Below are positions 9,117-20,722 of a DNA stretch of 64,000 bases, piece by piece. The stretch covers positions 16,819,040 through 16,883,039 of the forward strand of contig CM030705.1 in NCBI GenBank assembly GCA_017979445.1, in the 5' to 3' direction. The notes under the pieces are model-generated. The model was given only the letters and a program-made list of their open reading frames with translations, made no database searches and had not been told where the DNA came from. Within the stretch, counting starts at the first letter, position 1. Each line of letters starts with the position of its first letter. Source of the stretch: Akebia trifoliata. Its lineage: Eukaryota > Streptophyta > Magnoliopsida > Ranunculales > Lardizabalaceae. Position numbers and translations under genes: made by a program.

Positions 9117-10605
9117 TGTTAGTACCATGTTTTGTCAATTACAAGGATAGTCGTGTGATGTCATGATGTAACTTCTAGAAACATTGTTGTACGCTCATAA
9201 CTCAACGACAAATCCAAAATATATCAAAACCAATCAAGGTCAAGGGACATCATCTCCCGTGGAGCATCAGAACAGGTATATCTCAAGGGGATCAGAAGCT
9301 GTCGGCAGGAGTAAAGGATCCACCGCCAGCCACCGACTGAATATTTCGAGATATCTTCTATCGGTGGCAGAAGCTCTAATCTGTCGGTCCCACCGATATA
9401 ATATTCATCGGTCCCACCGATGAAGATCTTAACGGTTCCACCGTTATCCACTGACAAATTAACATGGGATACCTTCTATCGGTGGCAGAAGAACAATCCT
9501 GCCGGTCCCACCGACATTTTAGGCATCGGTTCCACCGAATAACACTTTATCGGTCCCACCGTCATCCACCGCTAGAACTAATGAAGGAGTTTTCATTCGG
9601 TGGCAGAAACATACTCTGGGCGATTCCACCGTAAAAGTACTCATCGGTCCCACCGATTAAGCTTGGAGGTTCCACCGTCAGTGCTGCCGAAAATGCGAAA
9701 CGGTAAGATTTTCGACCGTTATGAGTGGTCGGTGCCACCGTTGCAATTCAGGTGCCACCGACAGAAAGCCGTTAAGAGCTCTTCCTTTAAAAGAAAAGTA
9801 CTAGGCCTCTTCTCTTTTTGATCAACATCTTTGAAGTTCAGCCCAAGCCAATAAGCATACTTTAAAAGGCTTAACGAAGGAAGAAGAGTCGTGAAGGGTA
9901 ATCAAAACCATGCATACCAAACCATCACGTCTTAGTTGATCAAGCTCTACTTACTCCATCCTTCGAGAGTTGCAGTCTAACATCGAGCGAGGCAAGAAGC
10001 CATTGTTGAAGGGAGTAATGAAGAACCAAAGAACAACACACTCACTTCAATTGTCATAACTGTGAGTTTGATTGTTCGTATCTTAAATTCTGAAAATACA
10101 CTAGTAATAGTTCACTTGATTTCTTCTTCAAAATCAAGCACTTGATTGAGTTGCAGACTCAAGTTGAGTGACAAAGGTTACTGAGTTTCCTAAGTATAAA
10201 ACTCAAGGATTGTGAGTGGATGTGGTCCATTCAATTGTAGGGTTGCGGAATTAACCCGAAAAATTCTGTGTGCGGTTTAAGGTGAACCAAAAATCTCAGC
10301 ATTAGTGAATACCAAGAACCATCAATTTGGGTTCTCTTGGGAGTGGATGTAGGCACGGGTGCTGAACCACTATAAATCGTGTGTATCATATTTTGTCTCT
10401 GATTCTCTTATCTTTATGTCAATTTGGATGCATATAATGACTGATCATATCTTGCATGAATATCTTGTTACATGAATGTTTTAGTGGATGCTCCCTGACA
10501 TTAAAATTTATTCACATCCCAACATTCACATTCAGTAGAATTTTAAATTAGTCCTATTTACCCCCCCCCCTCTAGGTCACCATCTTGTCAAAGCTGGTAA
10601 TTTCA
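9117..10605 (+). repeat. 3' LTR of the Sirevirus, complete (1489 bp)
   Basis: It starts TGTTAGTACC after the polypurine tract and ends GGTAATTTCA. From 9273 on it matches the 5' LTR. The palindrome cluster occupies 9318-9762 and the TATA-like TTTAAAA follows. At 10606 the sequence changes to RNase H of element A. The expected target duplication partner (GCTTT, 10606-10610) cannot be checked because the left end is deleted. Confidence 0.92.
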
Positions 10606-10800
10606 GCTTTTAACCCTGCGATACATGCTTCATACTCTACCTCGTTATTGGAACATTGGAATTTCAATCGGATGACGATCGGAACATGAGATCCATCTAT
10701 TTTTATCAACATGCCCCTATTCCATTTCCTTTCTGATTTGCAGCTCCGTCGAAATACATCTTCCAACCTTGCTCTTCGTCACTATCTTCAACTTCTGTCA
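10606..10800 (-). pseudogene. Second (archaeal-type) RNase H of element A, cut by the Sirevirus
   Basis: Minus-strand translation gives WKMYFDGAANQKGNG, then after a frameshift DGSHVPIVIRLKF and NNEVEYEACIAGLK. The catalytic Asp (YFDGA) and Glu (EYEAC) are visible. This form, placed after an ordinary RNase H, marks the Tat lineage. The reading stops at the Sirevirus LTR, and the rest of the domain is absent on the other side. Confidence 0.75.
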
Positions 10801-12240
10801 ACAGGTGGCCTCATCTGGGAAATTTGTCTTTAATGGCTCATAGTTAGGTAAGGGATGCTCAGCTAAGTGGTCGACAATGACTTGTCCCTTGATGGCCTTT
10901 TGAGTGACATAGGTGATGTCAAACCCAGATAATAGTAATTGCCATTTTGCGGTACGACCTGTCAACGCTGGCTTCTCGAAGAGATACTTGAGAGGGTCCA
11001 TTCGAGCAATAAGCATAGTTGAGTAGCTGAGAAGGTAGTGGCGTAATCGTTGAGATGCCCAGATCAATGCATAACAAGTCTTCTCGTGCGTCGAGTACTT
11101 TACCTCATAATCGGTGAACTTCTTGCTGAGATAGTAAATGGCTTGCTCTTTTCGACCTGACTCGTCGTGTTGCCCCAATACACAACCCATAGACATTTCT
11201 TGTATTGAGATATACATTAGTAAGGGTCATCCTGGCATAGGAGGAACCAAGATTGGCGGATTGAGTAAATATTTCTTTGTTTTGTCGAAGGCTTCTTAGC
11301 AGTCTTCATTCCAAGTTTTTGGTATATTTTTTCTCAATAGTTTGAAGACTGGTTCGCAGATAGGCGTGAGTTGAGCAATAAATCTGTTGATATACTGTAT
11401 TCTACCCAAAATGCTCTGACGTCCCTTTCTGACACTGGTGCTTTCATTTCAAGAATATACTTGATCTTTGCTGGATCTATCTAATTGCCTCTTCTACTGA
11501 CGATGAAGCCTAACAATTTGCTTGACATTGCCCCGAAGACACATTTTGCCAGGTTGAGCCTTAGACTGTATTTTCTTAGTCGATCGAATAATTTTATCAA
11601 GTTTATCAAATGATCTTCCTCCAAGTTAGACTTTGCAATCACATCATCCACATAGACCTCCATTTCCTTGTGGATCATATCGTGGAATAAGGCTGTCATT
11701 GCGCGTTGATAAGTTGTCCCGGCGTTCTTGAGCCCGAATGGCATGACTTTCTAATGAAAAATGCCCCATGGTGTGATGAATGTTGTCTTCTCCTGGTCTT
11801 CTTTTGCCATTTTTATCTGATTGTAGCCTGAGAAATCATCCATGAATGAGAACATACCATGCCCTGCTGTGCTATCAACTAGAGTATCGATATGGGGTAG
11901 TGGAAAATCATCCTTAAGACTGGTTTTGTTCAAATCCCGATAATCGACACACATGCGTACTTTCTCGTCCTACTTTGGTACCGGAACGACATTGGCTAGC
12001 CATTCGGGGTATGTAGAGACTGCGAGAAATCCTGCTTAGAAATGTTTCATCACTTCATCCTTGACTTTGAGTGTCCATTCTGGCTTGAATATTCTCAACT
12101 TTTGTTTGATCGGCATACTCCCAAGAGCGATTGGCAATTTATGAACAACGAGATCTGTATCTAAGCCGGGCATATCTTTGTAGGACTAGGCGAAGATGTC
12201 TTGATAGTTACACAGTAGTTCAATCATTTTTTCTTTCTAC
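10798..12240 (-). pseudogene. pol: Reverse transcriptase and first RNase H of element A
   Basis: From right to left: NYQDIFA-SYKDMPGL, VVHKLPI, YPEWLANVVPVPK, RMCVDYRDLNK, FPLPHIDTLVD, FSFMDDFSGYNQIKM, TTFITPWG, MPFGLKNAGTTYQRAM and the catalytic YVDD (codons at 11644-11655), then a connection domain and RNase H with YYLSKKFTDYE, KTCYALIWASQRLRHYLL, PLKYLFEKPALTGR and DITYVTQKAIKG. Many in-frame stops interrupt it. Several fit TGG to TAG or CAG to TAG changes, in keeping with long cytosine deamination. Confidence 0.85.
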
Positions 12241-12727
12241 TGAGGGATTAAAAAGATTCTGATTTTTACAACACGTGGGTCATCTTCAGTGCCGAGATTA
12301 ACCGAGTATGTATCCTCAATGTTTGGCTGAACACCTTTTTCATGTCGTTCTAGAAGATCTTTGATTTCTTTAGGAGGGTATTCCACTTTGTCCTCAGACT
12401 CTTCCTCAATTCCCATTAGATCGAAGTCGAGTTCAAGATCGAAGTCATACTCATCCCTTTCATATTCTGTTATGTCCAAAGGTCTATTCGAGTAAGGCAA
12501 ATCCTTTAAATTCTGAGAAAACTTTTTCTTTGATTTTTGAAAAATATATATTTTTTGATATTTTGAAAGCTTTTTGATTTTTTAATTTTTTGAAGACTTT
12601 TTGACTTTTTTTATTTTTGAATGCTTTTTGATTTTTTATATTTTTGGGTGCTATTTTCTTGACATCTGAAATAAGAAGAGCAGTCATGCATTAGTAAAGA
12701 TAAGGAGCCCTCAAAACAATCTTTACC
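12237..12727 (-). pseudogene. Protease-RT linker of element A, partly simple repeat
   Basis: 12237-12500 reads as an acidic linker ending in YSVNLGTEDDPRVVKIRIFL, the segment that precedes RT in Tat polyproteins. 12510-12690 is T-rich on the plus strand (A-rich when read as coding), giving a degenerate Lys/Phe repeat. The protein is then interrupted by the solo LTR at 12728. Confidence 0.55.
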
Positions 12728-14445
12728 TGTAGACACCCCATTTTTGCATTCGCTTAATTTAATTAACTCGTCAACCCGATTGCAACGGTTCCCAATGATG
12801 GATGTTTATTCCAATGCATTATTTTGTTACCAGATATGTTTTAGAAATCCGGATGAGATATCTCAAACTAACAAAATTGTAGAAATCACGCTACGCTAGG
12901 AAAATATAACCCAAAAAACATAGAAATCATCATTTCTCAGACAAAAAGAAGTTTCACGATAAAAATCACTAAAATATGATCAAATTACCAAAATACCCCT
13001 AACCTTAAAACATCCCTAGAGCCTACATTACGCTTAGAAAAACCCTTTCAAACACATAAAACAATAAATTGAAATCAAATAAATAATTTTGCCAATTTTC
13101 ACAGAATTCGACAAAATTACGAAAATGCCCCTCATAAAGTTCAAGACCATTTTGCACAAAAAATTTCATAAATGATAAAAACCAACATTCCCATTGAATT
13201 CCTTATGAAAAATCGATTCCAAAACATCCTGGAACATTGAAAATCGACTTAAAACGCAAAAAGTCCTCTCCGAGGGCAAAACGATAATTTTTACAATTTT
13301 AATACTTAAAAATTTCAAAATTAATAATTAAAACATTAATTAATGAAAAGTGAAATCTTAATTAAAATCTTAAAGTCAATCAAGTAAGATTAAAGTCAAG
13401 ATCTTAAAGTCAATCATGTAAGACTAAAGTCAATCTTAAAGTCAATCAAGTAAGACTAAAGTCAAGATATTAAAGTCAATCAAGTAAGACTAAAGTCAAG
13501 ATCTTAAAATCAATCAAGTAAGACTAAAGTCAAAATTAAAATCAATCAAGTAAGACTAAAGTCAAAATCTTAAAGTCAATCAAGTGAGACTAAAAGTCAA
13601 AACCTTAATAAAGTTCTAATTAAATAATAACTCTATTTAAAACAATCCTAATTTAAAACAATCCTAATTAAATAATAACTCTATTTAAAATAATCTTAAT
13701 TAAATAATAACTCTAATTAAAACAATTCTAATTAAAATATAACTCTACTTAAAATAATTATAATTAAACAATAACTCTCTCTAAAAGAATTATAATTAAA
13801 CATTAACTCTATCAAAATAAGTACTTAAAAAAATCTATAAAAAGGGGTCTCTACAACCTATTTTCGTATCAAATAATAAATCTTAAGAGAAATAGGTCAA
13901 AAAGCTTCCCTAGCCTCCTATAAACCCTAATTTTGAAGTCCTAACTCCTTATCTAACACTCATACCTCAACTTTAGCTCAAAAACACCTAGAAGCCCTTC
14001 AAAAATACCCAAAAATCTATAAAAAAATTTGAAGAATCCAAATCTAAGAAAGAGATACCTTGTCTCGGAGCTCAGAAATTAGATCCGGAGAAAAAATGAA
14101 GCGAGGAGTACTGTACAAGGAGTTACTTTATCAGATCTGAGGGAACGAGAACGTTGTCTTCAGAAAGGTATCTATTTCTTATTTTTTTTATTACTTAGGT
14201 CTTTTAGCAATGTAGTTTATTTGGGAATTAGTAAAGACCGACATTTGTCAGGCGAGGTTGGTGCCTAACACCTTCCATCCCCGTAATGTGATCCCCGAAC
14301 TCAGTATTTTTTTAAGTAGATTAGTTGCTTGTTTATCCATTTCGAGTCAATGTTCGATTCCTAGACCGTAATAACTAGGTGGCGACTCCCAAACCTCAAA
14401 GGTCAAAAGCGGATCCGCGCACCCCGCGGATCGAGGGCGCTTTCA
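12728..14445 (+). mobile_element. Solo LTR (family L, copy 1) inserted in element A
   Basis: It begins TGTAGACACCCC and ends GAGGGCGCTTTCA, flanked on both sides by TTACC (12723-12727 and 14446-14450), a perfect 5-bp target duplication. No internal sequence is present, so it is a solo LTR of 1718 bp. The same LTR family forms 28639-30097, 39971-41449 and 54970-56501. It lies on the plus strand, opposite to its host. It carries the conserved block GGTGCCTAACACCTTCC and an internal tandem array. Confidence 0.9.
13365..13615 (+). repeat. Tandem array in solo LTR 1 (about 34-bp unit)
   Basis: About seven copies of a unit built on AAGTCAATCAAGTAAGACTA, mostly separated by AAGTCAAGATCTT. The homologous sites in LTR copies 2 and 3 have about three and four copies with a different variant. 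The array is followed to about 13830 by a second, AT-rich repeat based on CTAATTAAAATAATAACTCT. Confidence 0.75.
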
Positions 14446-15214
14446 TTACCTGAGGATGAGGGCTCGTTATGATCCTCGGACAAATTGATTTTGCCTAAAG
14501 GTATTTTTTTTGAGGCCTCAGCAGCCTCAAGGTTAGAGGGAATTCTTCCCAATTGTTCAAAATCTCCCCTTCCTTGATGGGGTAGATGAGGTGAGAAAGT
14601 GGTTTGTTTGGTGGTTTGGTGATGACCATGATCTCTGGTGGATTGTTGTTAGAATTGGGCATAGCTCCTTCCAAGCTTGGTGGGATGACGACTGATGCCC
14701 AGTCAATGCCAGTGGGGAAGGGTGAATATTTTTCTTTGTTCACGATGATTTCTACTTTTGTAAGTTTCCTTGTCGTTTCTGTTAAATTCTCGTTGGAATC
14801 CCCATTGAATAAGACATCAATGCCCTCCACGAGGGATGGTTGGGACTCAACAACTGAGTCTTCTTGAATGCGCTGGGGTTTGAAACTTATTATTTTCTTC
14901 TTTCTGGCTGGCATTGTTGGTAGTGGTTCCGATAGACTGTCGGGTCTGACTTGTGATTACGGGAAGTTGATGCTGATGTTAGGAACCTTGCCCAGATTCC
15001 AAACGTTTGGTTCACGATTTTGCTTCCTTGCTAGTCGAAGTTCTTTCTTTATGTCATTCATATCCGATATATCCTTTTTCGTACGTCTGAACCCCAAGCC
15101 GAAATTAGGAGTGTGCTTCTTTGCTTCAACTGGCGTAGCTTTCCCTTTTCCTCCTGGTCCTAACCCTTGCCTAGGTCGGTAACCAGCCTTCTTCAAGACT
15201 GGACCAATCATCAA
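14446..15214 (-). pseudogene. G-patch and linker of the element A polyprotein
   Basis: 15214-14957 encodes MIGPVLKKAGYRPRQGLG with further Gly-rich sequence and FGLGFRRTKKD, a G-patch-like motif that Tat and some other Ty3/gypsy elements carry after protease. 14914-14495 continues a polar linker (IDWASVVIPPSLEGA and similar). It then meets the target duplication of the solo LTR, beyond which the linker resumes at 12727. G-patches bind nucleic acid; the precise role in the element is not known. Confidence 0.6.
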
Positions 15215-15266
15215 ATTAGCTTTTGATAGTTGTGCCTTTACCTTCTCTTTCCCTTTTTCGACATGA

Positions 15267-15720
15267 TTAACAGTCGCAAACTGATAGGAATGATATAACG
15301 CTTTTTTCTTTCGTCATCTCTATGTCAATAAATGGGACATCTGGAGCTCTCTCAGCTGGAATCAAGTTTTCTTCTAGTACAGATATCATCCTCTGCCCCA
15401 TAATAAATTTGACTCTTTGGTGCAAAGAGGAAGGCACTGCCCCAGCAATATGGATCCATGGCCTACCCAGCAGCAAGTTGAAGGTTGTAGGTATCTCCAT
15501 GACCTCGAATGTTACCTCGAAGGTGCAGGGTCCTATAGTGATTGGTAAATCTATCTCTCCCAGAGAGTCCCTTCTCGAGCTATCGAAACCTCGAACAACC
15601 TTATTGTTAGGTTTAACATGCGACCAGTCTGCATTAAGTTTTCAAAAGATTTCAAGAGGACAGACATTGAGGGCCGAACCATTATAGATTAACACCCTTG
15701 CAACCATCATGCCCTTGCAC
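15267..15720 (-). pseudogene. Aspartic protease of element A, active-site Asp lost
   Basis: It reads NGSALNVCPLE, a stop, KLNADWSHVKPNNKVVRGFD, LGEIDLPITIGPCTFEVTF and NLLLGRPWIHIAGAVPSSLHQ, the classic Tat-type protease. The residue before NGS should be the catalytic Asp; here the codon reads Tyr (TAT). With the stop and this substitution the enzyme is dead. Confidence 0.75.
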
Positions 15721-18290
15721 ATGACCATAATATTTAATGGTTCAACATGCCCCCGCCCCTCTGCCATGAACTCACTTTCTGTGAAAACGATAGGGTTGGG
15801 AGCCATGATCTGACCTACTGTTTGTTCTAGCTATATTGGCGAAGTGGTCGAAGGTACATGTGATTTTCCCAGAATTCTCAGTAGTACTTCTTGATGTTCC
15901 TCTGACTTTTGTAGCAAACCCAGAATGCTGATATGAGCCTCTTATTTGTTCAGCTGATCTATGATATTGTACTCACTCTTGCGAATGAGCTTAATGAAGT
16001 CTGTTGCTTCGCTATTTGTCACTTTCCCCATTTTCTCTTTTCTTGCCCTCTTCGTTTATCTTGTCCTTCCCCTTTTCCTTTCTTTTCTCTTCATCCATTG
16101 TTTTTTTTGTTCCTTCCCTGATTCTTATCTCTTTTTGGCACCTTCCTATTTTGGTCATGTGGCCAATGTCAACTACCATTGCCTTCTTCATCGTCTCGAC
16201 TCCTGCTGATGTGGTGATAGTCGTCTCATAGCTCCAAGGGACTGCTTGGTTAGAGTTATATGGAAAGGGTTTCGGTGAGCGTATGGTTATTTGGGATGGA
16301 TCAGGTTTTACATTGAAGATGAGGGGTGGGGGTTGTGTTTTGGCTGTTGTGGTGATGGAAGGAGCTACTTGAGGGATTGGTGAAGTATAAGGAATGACTA
16401 GTGGTGGTCGTGAAGTGTAAGGTATATGAAGGGGTGGTCGAGTCGTATATTGAGAACTTGGCGGTGTATATGGTATAATGAGAGGCGGTCGGGTAACAGT
16501 ATTGGGAATTTGATGAGTAGGATGGATAATGAGGTCAGCTATTCTGAGTGACGGTTGCGAGTTTTGAGGTGGATTTGTTGTGTACTGGTCGATGGTGTGA
16601 ACTATTGGTGTTTCTGTTTCCTTTGCTAGATGGATCCTGATTTTCAATCCGATGGGAGCTATCACAGCTGATGGGTTAAAATCGAGTTCCCCAAGAATTA
16701 CATTTACCCTGTACCCACTTCCCTCTCTATTTTGGGTAGGTAGAGGGTTTTTGTTGATGTTCTGTTGCTGAGTGGGATTTGTTGGTCCATCCAGTATGAG
16801 TACTTTTTTATCTATCAAATTTTGCACCTGGTGCTTAAGTTGCCAGCACTGATCAGTAGAGTGCCCCGGTGCACCCATATGAAATTTAACAAACAAGCTG
16901 GGGTTATATCATGGTCCTTTCGCAGCCTCTGGATTTGGTGGTCGTTTTGTGAGGTACTCTCCCCTAAGCAAGATCGGAAGTAATTTTGTCAACTTCATAG
17001 GCAATCTAGTGAATACCCTGTTTACTTTGTTGGGCCGTGCTTGTTGATTTTTCCCATACTGCTATGCTGGTTGTACTTGCGGAGGAACTGTCCGAAAGGG
17101 ATTCTGCAGTGCTGGAGCCTAGGCAGCTCCAGGTACTGGCGTCCAAGGGACTTGTGGTGCCGGTGGCCTCTGTACTGGTGCCTGAATAAAGAGAGGTTGG
17201 CTAGGTTGTACATTGTTGACTTGAGTTTCCTGTTTCTTTTTAACGAAAGGTACTAATTTCTTTTGTATTGATGTACCTACTGCTGCACTTAAGGCTGTGA
17301 AGTCAAATATTAAACTGGTTCAGATCCCATCTTCCACCCTATCTGCTACTTGTACCAGATTTGAGAAGGTGCCTGTAGTGTGTCCCACTAGATGAGTATA
17401 AAAGGCATGTCCTAGTGTCGAGATAAACGTGGTGCTCATCTCTTGTTCAGTCATTGCGGGCCTCACTCGTGAAGCAGATTCCCGCCACCTCTGGGCATAC
17501 TCTTTCACTGTCTCCCTTTGTTTTCATGTCATTTTGGCCATGTCATTTCGGTCTAGACGTACATCCGTATTGAATCGATAATTGTGTCAGAACATTTCAG
17601 CTAGGTCCTGCCAGTTCTTAATGAGTGTATGGTCCAATCCAGAGAACCATTTGAAGGCTGGCTCCGTTAAGCTTATTTGGAAGAACTGCACCAGTAGCCT
17701 ATCATCTTCACCGTATTAGCACATAGATCCGTAGTATAGTTTTAGGTGCGACAGAGGACACCCCACACCACTGTACTTCTCAAACTCCGGACATTTGAAC
17801 TTGGCCGATAATTGAGCATTGGAGTAAAAACATAGGACCTTGAACCGAGTTCCACTCATAGTATTGAGGCATTTCATCCTCCTCATTTCTTCTTGCAATG
17901 ATTCGATTTGCTGAGCCAAATTTTCATCTATTGCACTTTTAGCCTCTATGGCCCTGTGCTCGCATTCGTCATCAGGAATGATCATAGTGGAGGGTTGATT
18001 CTGTGGAATGTAGAGCGAGGGTCCTTGGTATTCTGGCATTGTGGGTGGCAAAGTGGTCTATGGTCCCTGTGGAGGTTGCTTGAGCTGATCTTGATTTGAC
18101 CCTGACGCATGGTGCTGCCCTGTCTGGGCTTGTATAAAACTGGCGTTGGCTAACATGACACTCATTATCTTTTCTTACCTCTCAATCATTTCCAATAGTG
18201 TTGCTATCCTTACGTCAACCTCTGACGTTTCGGCCGCTGCGGGCTGTGCTGCTCTGGAAGTACTCATGGTAACAGTTGAAGATCTAAGGA
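15721..18290 (-). pseudogene. gag: Gag of element A, fragmented
   Basis: The N-terminus is near 18270 on the minus strand (MSTSRAAQPAAAE type), then a Pro-rich part, a coiled coil (LAQQIESLQEEMRRMK) and capsid motifs FKCPEFEKYSG and HLKLYYGSMC (18051-17716), EYAQRWRESASRVRPAMTE (17508-17320), and near the C-terminus FHMGAPGHSTDQCWQLKHQVQNLID (broken here: GHSTDQCWQLKH) at 16896 down, followed by a long Pro/Thr/Ile-rich tail to 16012. Stops and frameshifts separate the parts. Gag would form the particle. Confidence 0.7.
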
Positions 18291-18299
18291 AATACAGAG

Positions 18300-18446
18300 G
18301 TTCTTCTGGCTGCTTATTTCTTTCGTTTGGCCACCTTTGGGTACAAAAGACCAAGCGTTACTATCTTGTTTACAAAAAGGAAAATGCATGATGTTTTTTT
18401 AGGTTGGGTAAAGTTATTTATTTTAAAGTAAACGAGTTTTAAAGAA
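18300..18446. other. Spacer upstream of gag
   Basis: A short noncoding stretch lies between the gag start and the tandem array. No feature is seen. Confidence 0.4.
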
Positions 18447-19212
18447 AAGAGTTCTTCGGCACGGAGCCGACATTAACGCGAAGTTGGCATCAACACAAGG
18501 CTGGCAAAACATTTTGAAAAAGAATTACATCAGCTGGAGTTGGCATGTACAAGGAGTCAGTAAAATTAAAAAATATTTGATCAGCACGGAGCAAGCATCG
18601 ACACGGAGTCAATAAAATTAAAAAAGATTTCATCAGCACGGAGCTAGCATCGACACGGAGCCGGTAAAAATTAAAAAAGATTTCATCAGCACAGAGTTAG
18701 CATCGACACAAAGTCGATAAAATTTAAAAATGATTTCATCAGTACGGAGCTGGCATCGACACGGAGTCGATAAAATTAAAAATGATTACATCAGCACAGA
18801 GCTGGCATCGACACGGAGTCGGTAAAATTTAAAAACGATTTCATCAGCACGGAGCTGGCATCGACATGGAGTCGGTAAAATTAAAAATGATTACATCAGT
18901 ACAGAGCTGGCATCGACACAGAGTCGGTAAAAATTAAAATGATTTTATCAGCATGGAGCTGGCATCGACACGGAGCTGGTAAAATTAAAAATGATTACAT
19001 TAGCACAGAGCTGGCATCGACACGGAGTCGATAAAATTAAAAACAATTGCATCAGCACGGAGCTAGCATCGACATAGAGTCGATAAAAATATTTTGAAAA
19101 AGAAATTTTATCAGCATGGGACTAGCATCGACACAGAGTCGGTAAAATATTTTGAAAAAGAAAATTACATCAGCACGGAGCTGGCATCTACATGGAGTCG
19201 GTATGACATTTT
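18447..19212 (-). repeat. 52-bp tandem array between ORF1 and gag of element A
   Basis: About 13 imperfect copies of a 51-55 bp unit (plus strand ATCAGCACGGAGCTGGCATC, then GACACGGAGTCGGTAAAATT, then an A-rich link). The core half is GC-richer than the link. The unit length is not a multiple of three and the units hold stops, so it is not coding. Tat/Ogre elements are known for tandem repeats, usually in their 3' region; here the array lies upstream of gag. Confidence 0.85.
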
Positions 19213-19585
19213 GTAAGAGTAGATTAGTTGAAATAAGTTGAGTTGAAAAAAGCATTGTTTTTTTTTTAAAGATTGAATTATTTTTAGTTGTTTGATTGAT
19301 TGTCATCTTTGCTAGATCCCTGATGGATCATGGACTTGATTCAAAATCGGATATGTGTTGTGGACCCAATCTGAGATGGATATGGGTTGTGGACCCATTT
19401 CATAGTGGATTATCAATTTCAGTGTTACCACCTTGATAACACTTTAGTGAATCCTGAGATTTAATTGTACACCAACCCATTAAATAATTCATTTATGTAA
19501 TGATTATTCACAAAGAAACTAAAGGAGATTTTTTTGAACTATTGAAAATTGTTTGATAGATAAGATTTTCATTGAATAACAACTT
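19213..19585. other. Spacer between tandem array and ORF1
   Basis: AT-rich noncoding sequence. Two near copies of a stretch with TGTGGACCCA lie at about 19347-19400. No gene is seen. Confidence 0.4.
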
Positions 19586-20722
19586 TCAATAACTCTGACT
19601 TAGATTTTTTTTACATGGACGCTTGGATTTGTTTTGATCGTCATCAGGATTGCTATGACAATTAGGCTTGCTTCTCTTGGTTCTAACGACTAGCTCTTTG
19701 AATTCTGCGGGTTCATCTAGATATCCTAAGGTGCGTTTGTTCCAAGTTTTCTCAATAAGATGCACTAACTTTTTCGTCAATGGTTCAGGAGAAAAGAATT
19801 CTTTTGGTTGAGATAGCGAAAACTCTATAGGCATTCCGTACTGTTCTGGTATTAAGGCAGGTTGGTAAAAAGATGTCTTCTCCAGTCCAATCAAACGGAC
19901 ATAACAGGATCCTTTGGTACCTAAAATAGAGTAGTCAGTCATCTACCAAGGGCATTTCAAACCAATATAACGGGCAAGGCGAGAATCCGACCATTTCCTC
20001 CAAGCCTTAACTGAGTTGTGATGCACTAACATGTTTCTTTTGGAAAAGTGCTCTGGCCTATAATCGAGGGTTGAAGGAATGTCCACAATTTTAAGACAAT
20101 CGCAAAGCAACATATAAAGTACGTGAGAGCTTCATTTGAAACCCCTTCCCTCACCATTTTTTATGGCATCTAGACCTGATAAGGTTTCAGCTAGAATGAG
20201 AGGTACAGTATTGGCTTTTCTTGAGAGTTAGGAAGCTATGTCTATGAAGGACTCAAGGATAGTTTGACCCTCACTTTTGGAGGTCAGTATGTATTGGGCT
20301 AAGATTCCTAAACACAACCGATAGTCTCTAGTGGCTCGCCAGACTTCTGATTTTACATTGATGGGATGACTGCGGGAGTGGTATGGACTCAATAAGGGTA
20401 CTAAATCCAATATTCCGTTATGGACTAAGGCCTTGGCTTCTTCTTTTGAAATGTTTAGGCCTGTGGCGAGGTCACCGGAATATCTTGTCTTTAATGAAGG
20501 CCTGACTAGAGGACCTGAAGTAGATATCCCCATGATGCCACAATAATCTTCAGGATTAGGACACAAGTACATATGCCCAATGTGGAAGATGTGAAGATAA
20601 GGGTTCCAACACTTAGCCATAGCGCGCAAAAGGTTCCAATCTATCTCAAACTCGTGGAAGTACAGGGCGCATCTTAACATGAATTTCCGAAAGTTGAATT
20701 TATCTACGGTGTGCATCCCCAT
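19586..20722 (-). pseudogene. ORF1 of element A (extra ORF upstream of gag), broken
   Basis: 20722-20228 is open on the minus strand and encodes KFNFRKFMLRCALYFHEF, AMAKCWNPYLHIFHIG, LCPNPEDYCGIMGIS and VWRATRDYRLCLGILAQYI. This resembles the ORF1 domain of Tat/Ogre elements (a plant domain of unknown function) with the pattern of a folded helical domain. 19942-19586 continues with GLEKTSFYQPALIPEQYGMP and a basic C-terminus. The parts between are broken by stops. The position upstream of gag is diagnostic for Ogre-type elements; the function is not established. Confidence 0.6.

Larger units (their letters stand above)
266..10605 (+). mobile_element. Sirevirus-like Ty1/copia retrotransposon with env-like ORF
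   Basis: A nearly full-length plus-strand element: 5' LTR (266-1619, first 156 bp missing), primer-binding site (1622), gag-protease, integrase, RT and RNase H (1685-7003), an additional ORF (7338-8597), two polypurine tracts (8831, 9105) and a complete 3' LTR (9117-10605). The copia domain order, long gag with two zinc knuckles, extra env-like ORF, repeated polypurine tracts and palindrome-rich LTRs fit the Sirevirus group. It sits in the second RNase H of element A. The polyprotein has two in-frame stops and two frameshifts, so it is not autonomous now. The LTRs differ by about a dozen substitutions plus a 24-bp unit and poly-C length, which suggests recent insertion. Confidence 0.85.

Noticed and set aside
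14604..16231. Plus-strand ORFs opposite to element A gag and protease (14604-14867, 14868-15182, 15322-15687, 15933-16231)
   Set aside because: Antisense shadows; the minus strand reads recognised retroelement motifs.
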